From contig JAPUJM010000133.1 of NCBI GenBank assembly GCA_027296205.1, forward strand, positions 1 to 9,378: a stretch of DNA of 9,378 nucleotides, read 5' to 3'. Made by a program: the position numbers and the translations under genes. Source of the stretch: Actinomycetota bacterium (lineage in GTDB: Bacteria; Actinomycetota; Acidimicrobiia; Spongiisociales; ZC4RG35). Position 1 is the first letter of the stretch; the number at the start of each line of letters is the position of its first letter. The notes under the pieces were generated by a model. The model did not search any database and had not been told where the DNA came from. It saw nothing but the letters and a program-made list of their open reading frames with translations. Shown here one piece after another: positions 6,814 through 9,378 of the stretch.

Positions 6814-7464
6814 ATGATCAGAATCCTCGCCGTCGCCGATGAGGTGAGCCAGGCCCTCTACGGGCCCCGGTTGAAGGAACTGCGTCCTGATCTCATTCTG
6901 GGATGTGGTGATCTTCCATTTGACTACCTCGAGTACCTGCGGGCGAAGGCCGAGGTGCCGTTGTTGTACGTCCACGGCAATCACGACCCGTCACCCCGTA
7001 AACCGGTCACATCGACCTACCTACCCGCCGAATACGCCCAGCGGTCGCCACCATCGGCTGTCGGCTGTGTCGATCTGGAGGATCGATGGGAGGACGAGGT
7101 CGGCCTGCGCATCGCCGGCTTGGGCGGCTCGATTCGCTACAACGATGGCGACAATCAGTTCACCCAGGCTGAGATGCGGCGTCGTGTGCGCCGACTGACA
7201 CGGCGGGCACGGATCCGCAAATGGAGGGATCGGAGGTCTGTCGGCGTGGTGATCGCTCATTCACCTCCTTTGGATTGTGGCGACGAAGGCGACGGGCCGC
7301 ACCGTGGGTTTGCGGCCTTCCACCGGTTGATCGAGCAGCTCGAGCCGAAGGTCATGCTCCATGGTCACATTCACCCTCACGGGAGGCCGCGACCCGACCG
7401 CACCATCGGCCGCACCCGCATCGTGAACGTGATTCCCTACCGTCTCTTGGAGATCGAACCATGA
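6814..7464 (+). CDS. Metallophosphoesterase with an atypical first metal motif
   Basis: A 216-residue calcineurin-like phosphoesterase, cytosolic with no signal peptide. The family hydrolyses phosphomono- or diesters using two metals. Visible motifs are AVADEV at 6-11, GCGDLPFDY at 30-38, YVHGNHDP at 52-59, VIAHSPP at 146-152 and LHGHIHPHG at 182-190. These supply Asp9, Asp33, Asn56, His149, His185 and His187. The first motif is normally D-x-H, but here it is D-E-V, so one metal-binding histidine is absent. ATG 6814 (MIRILAVADEV) is chosen, with AAGGGG about 10 nt upstream. A GTG at 6772 would add 14 residues of no family character. Its stop overlaps the next start as ATGA, so the ParB-like protein is probably a functional partner. 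The substrate is unknown. Confidence 0.83.
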   Translation: MIRILAVADEVSQALYGPRLKELRPDLILGCGDLPFDYLEYLRAKAEVPLLYVHGNHDPSPRKPVTSTYLPAEYAQRSPPSAVGCVDLEDRWEDEVGLRIAGLGGSIRYNDGDNQFTQAEMRRRVRRLTRRARIRKWRDRRSVGVVIAHSPPLDCGDEGDGPHRGFAAFHRLIEQLEPKVMLHGHIHPHGRPRPDRTIGRTRIVNVIPYRLLEIEP

Positions 7465-8327
7465 CCTACTCGTCGTCTTTCTCCAAGGCCCAACGCAAAG
7501 AGACCTATCGGCGTCTGGCGAGGGTGGTACGAGGCTCGGCGTCCACGCCTCTGCTCTCTTTCAACGAGCTGCGTGCTCGGCTTCACCTTTTCCAGCAGTC
7601 CTATGCCGGCCTGCAAACCATCGAGGTTGCCAGGATCGTCGGAACGGTTGACCGGTCCGATGACTTCGACCGGGACTTCCTACCCCGAACCTCCCAGACC
7701 AGAGAGCGCTGGGAACGTCTCGAGCGAGCCTTCCCAACGCTGGGGTTCCCCCCGATCTCGGTGTATCAAGTCAATGACGTCTACTTCGTGATAGATGGCA
7801 ATCACCGGGTTGCGCTCGCCAAACAGAAGGGCGCCGAGTTCATCGACGCCGAGGTGACCCGGATCCACACTGACATCGAGATCGACGAGAACATCGACTT
7901 CGAGAAGATCTTCTACCTCGAGCAGGCTCGGCGATTCATGCAACAGAGCGGCCTGGAGCGGTCCCGGCCGATGGCGCGAATCGATTTCACCCGCCCCCAT
8001 CGATTCGTCGAGTTGCTCGACGTTGTCAAGGCCCACGGTTACGACCTGATGATGGAGCGTGGCGAGATGTTGCAGCGACACGAGATCGCGGCCGATTGGT
8101 ACGACCGGGTCTACTTGCCGGCGGTCGAGTCGATCCGGTGGGAGCGGTTGCTCGAAATCGAGCCGGGTTCCACCGAGGGGGACCTCTTCTTGTGGGTGCT
8201 GCAACGTCGTCGGGAGCATGATCCCCAGCAGGGTCAGCAATCCCTCGAGGATGCGGCACGGCAGGCGGCTCGCGATCAAGAACGGCGGATCAGGGTGCGG
8301 GCACGACGCGCTCTCGGTCGGGGCTAG
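7461..8327 (+). CDS. ParB-like (DGNHR) domain protein of unknown role
   Basis: A 288-residue protein with an N-terminal ParB/sulfiredoxin-type fold. IVGTVDRSDDFDRDFLP (59-75) matches the start of ParB-like domains. PISVYQVNDVYFVIDGNHRV (98-117) carries the DGNHR loop at 112-116 that corresponds to the nucleotide-binding (D)G-H-R loop of ParB. After a charged middle part there is a conserved-looking stretch, WYDRVYLPAVESIR then GSTEGDLFLWVLQRRREH, as in DUF4032-like and related proteins of actinobacteria and Chloroflexi. The tail from about 240 is highly charged and probably helical. No helix-turn-helix domain of a true chromosome-partitioning ParB is visible, and there is no parA beside it, so a segregation role is unlikely. 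It is translationally coupled to the metallophosphoesterase upstream. The DUF4032 link is from memory. Confidence 0.77.
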   Translation: MTYSSSFSKAQRKETYRRLARVVRGSASTPLLSFNELRARLHLFQQSYAGLQTIEVARIVGTVDRSDDFDRDFLPRTSQTRERWERLERAFPTLGFPPISVYQVNDVYFVIDGNHRVALAKQKGAEFIDAEVTRIHTDIEIDENIDFEKIFYLEQARRFMQQSGLERSRPMARIDFTRPHRFVELLDVVKAHGYDLMMERGEMLQRHEIAADWYDRVYLPAVESIRWERLLEIEPGSTEGDLFLWVLQRRREHDPQQGQQSLEDAARQAARDQERRIRVRARRALGRG

Positions 8328-8394
8328 GTACGCGAACGCCGATGCATCAGGAACGCGGTTTGGGCAAATGCTCGGGCTTGTGCGGCGTGGGAAA

Positions 8395-8400
8395 TACGCT
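8395..8400 (+). promoter_or_regulatory. Possible -10 box for a leaderless DUF3263 transcript
   Basis: TACGCT is a TANNNT-type -10 placed 8 nt before ATG 8409. No Shine-Dalgarno precedes either start candidate, which would fit leaderless translation, common in actinobacteria. No convincing -35 is seen, so this is weak. Confidence 0.25.
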
Positions 8401-8408
8401 TGCCCATC

Positions 8409-8639
8409 ATGTTGGGTTCTTTGGATAAGGCGATTCTCGATTTCGAGCGAACCTGGTGGCGCCAGCCCGGCGCCAAGGACAAGGCGATCGAGTTCAGCCT
8501 CGGTCTGACTTCGGCCGCCTACTACGAGAGACTGCGGCGTCTGATCGCTCTCACCTCCGCTTTGGAGTACGACCCGCTAACCGTTAAACGTGTGCAAGGC
8601 ATGGTGGATACCCCAGTGGAGAGGGAAGTTGCGATCTGA
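8409..8639 (+). CDS. DUF3263 family small protein
   Basis: A 76-residue protein matching the actinobacterial DUF3263 pattern: DKAILDFERTWWRQPGAKDK (6-25), then AAYYERLRRLI and YDPLTVKRV. The layout is a short helix-turn-helix-like, mostly helical protein with a conserved ERTWW box. Its biochemical role is not established. It may be DNA-binding, because the sequence resembles a sigma-factor region 4 style helix pair, but this is inference. ATG 8409 is used; TTG 8400 would add three residues (MPI). Its stop and the next start share a base (TGATG), so it is coupled to the LytR_C protein. The same pair occurs as Rv0430-Rv0431 in Mycobacterium tuberculosis, as I recall. Confidence 0.82.
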   Translation: MLGSLDKAILDFERTWWRQPGAKDKAIEFSLGLTSAAYYERLRRLIALTSALEYDPLTVKRVQGMVDTPVEREVAI

Positions 8640-9187
8640 TGACTGACAAGGGACGACACGCGTCAAACGGCGGGGGCGCCTTCTACCGGGACCTTGCCAT
8701 GATGATTGCCGGCATCATTGTTGTTGGGGCTGCCGTGTTTTTTCTTCTGGTCCTGATCGCCGACGAGCCCGAATCGGCCACCACCACCGCCGGGGAGCTC
8801 GGATCGACCACTACCGCCGGGCAGCCGACAACCACAGATGGGTCCACCTCCTCCACCTCATCGACCTCTACGCCGCCGACCTCGACGACGGTGCCGGTGC
8901 GGCTACCCGAAGAGGTTCGGGTAGTCGTTCTCAACTCGATCGGACTTGACGGGGCGGCGGGCCGGATGACCTCACAGCTCGACGACGCCGGGTATCAGAC
9001 GTTGCCGGCTTCCGACTACTCGCCGGAGCAGGACCCGTCCCGACTTTGGCATCGGGAGGGTTTCTCCGTTGAGGCGAATGAGCTTCTCGAATTTCTACCC
9101 GATGCCCGTGTCGAACCTCTCCTTGACGACAGCCTGCAGCCGGGCGCCGACGTGGTCATGATTCTCGGAACCGGCTACGACGGATGA
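8639..9187 (+). CDS. Membrane-anchored LytR_C domain protein (VirR-like)
   Basis: A 182-residue envelope protein. A short charged N-terminus is followed by one transmembrane helix at about 19-41 (AMMIAGIIVVGAAVFFLLVL). Then comes a Thr/Ser-rich low-complexity linker at about 45-88, containing an STTTAG-type repeat that is also visible as an imperfect DNA repeat near 8778-8821. The C-terminal LytR_C domain (92-182) reads VRVVVLNSIGLDGAAGRM, with GFSVEANELLEFLPDA and the terminal VVMILGTGYDG. The topology is cytoplasm-in, domain-out, and the linker would cross the cell wall space. LytR_C domains without the LCP catalytic domain are thought to act as wall-associated scaffolds. Mycobacterial VirR (Rv0431) has this architecture and affects cell-wall integrity and vesicle release. 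Orthology to VirR is inferred from domain order and the DUF3263 neighbour. Confidence 0.85.
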   Translation: MTDKGRHASNGGGAFYRDLAMMIAGIIVVGAAVFFLLVLIADEPESATTTAGELGSTTTAGQPTTTDGSTSSTSSTSTPPTSTTVPVRLPEEVRVVVLNSIGLDGAAGRMTSQLDDAGYQTLPASDYSPEQDPSRLWHREGFSVEANELLEFLPDARVEPLLDDSLQPGADVVMILGTGYDG

Positions 9188-9378
9188 CCCACCGGGTCGC
9201 GGGCTCCGGCCGCGGCGTGCCAAGATTCTGGCTTCTTCCTATCGGCGTTCTGATAGGGATGCTCGGAGTTACCGCGGCCGACATCTTGAGCCGGTCGCTG
9301 TTTCTCGACCTGGCGGCGTGGTGGCCCGTTTGGCTTGCCTTCATTGTGCTTGCTTTCCTCGGTCATGGAGTTCGTGCC
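9184..9378 (+). CDS. Small membrane protein, N-terminal part (runs off right edge)
   Basis: ATG 9184 overlaps the LytR_C stop codon as ATGA, and the frame is open to the right edge (65 codons). The product begins MTHRVAGSGRG. It has one hydrophobic segment at about 15-33 (FWLLPIGVLIGMLGVTAAD) and a second at about 43-60 (LAAWWPVWLAFIVLAFLG). An alternating loop with LSRSLFLDLA joins them. I do not recognise the family. The AWWPVWLAFIVLAFLG stretch resembles the small LiaF/DUF5668-type membrane helices only loosely. Coupling suggests a role in the envelope with the VirR-like protein. Confidence 0.6.
   Translation, partial: MTHRVAGSGRGVPRFWLLPIGVLIGMLGVTAADILSRSLFLDLAAWWPVWLAFIVLAFLGHGVRA

Noticed and set aside
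7461..8327. Chromosome-partitioning ParB
   Set aside because: Only the ParB-like loop domain is seen. There is no HTH domain, no parA neighbour and no parS-like repeats nearby.
8778..8900. Tandem repeat or CRISPR-like array
   Set aside because: The repetition is imperfect, in frame, and encodes the Thr/Ser-rich linker of the LytR_C protein. There are no spacers.

Overview
This window looks like chromosomal DNA from a high-GC actinobacterium. An Acidimicrobiia-type lineage is my guess, from the GC-rich third positions, the Thr/Ser-rich 'TTTT/STS' wall-facing linkers and the DUF3263 / LytR_C pair. No rRNA, tRNA, IS element, phage gene or CRISPR array was seen.

The left two thirds (about 1-6662) is a divergent myo-inositol catabolism (iol) locus. 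Transcribed leftwards from a shared control region near 3463-3612 are iolG (inositol 2-dehydrogenase), iolE-like (inosose dehydratase), iolC (5-dehydro-2-deoxygluconokinase) and iolB (5-deoxy-glucuronate isomerase, cut by the left edge). Transcribed rightwards are iolD (ThDP-dependent trihydroxycyclohexanedione hydrolase) and a transaldolase-family protein. Together G, E, D, B and C carry myo-inositol to 2-deoxy-5-keto-gluconate 6-phosphate. The usual next enzymes (IolJ aldolase, IolA dehydrogenase), a transporter and a regulator are not in the window. The transaldolase-like protein is therefore a candidate for an extra or alternative C-C cleaving step, which is inference only.

The 150-bp divergent intergenic region is rich in structure. 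It has face-to-face -10 elements, a consensus TTGACA -35 for iolG, a perfect 12-bp LacI-like palindrome lying on the predicted iolG start point and the iolD -35, a second imperfect 15-bp palindrome, and a 16-bp dyad in the iolD leader.

The right third (about 6814-9378) is a separate rightward set. An atypical metallophosphoesterase is ATGA-coupled to a ParB-like 'DGNHR' protein. After an 81-bp gap come a DUF3263 protein, a membrane-anchored LytR_C protein and a truncated membrane protein, all start/stop-overlapped. The DUF3263-LytR_C order recalls mycobacterial Rv0430-Rv0431 (virR), as I remember it. This part looks like conserved envelope or housekeeping DNA next to the catabolic locus.
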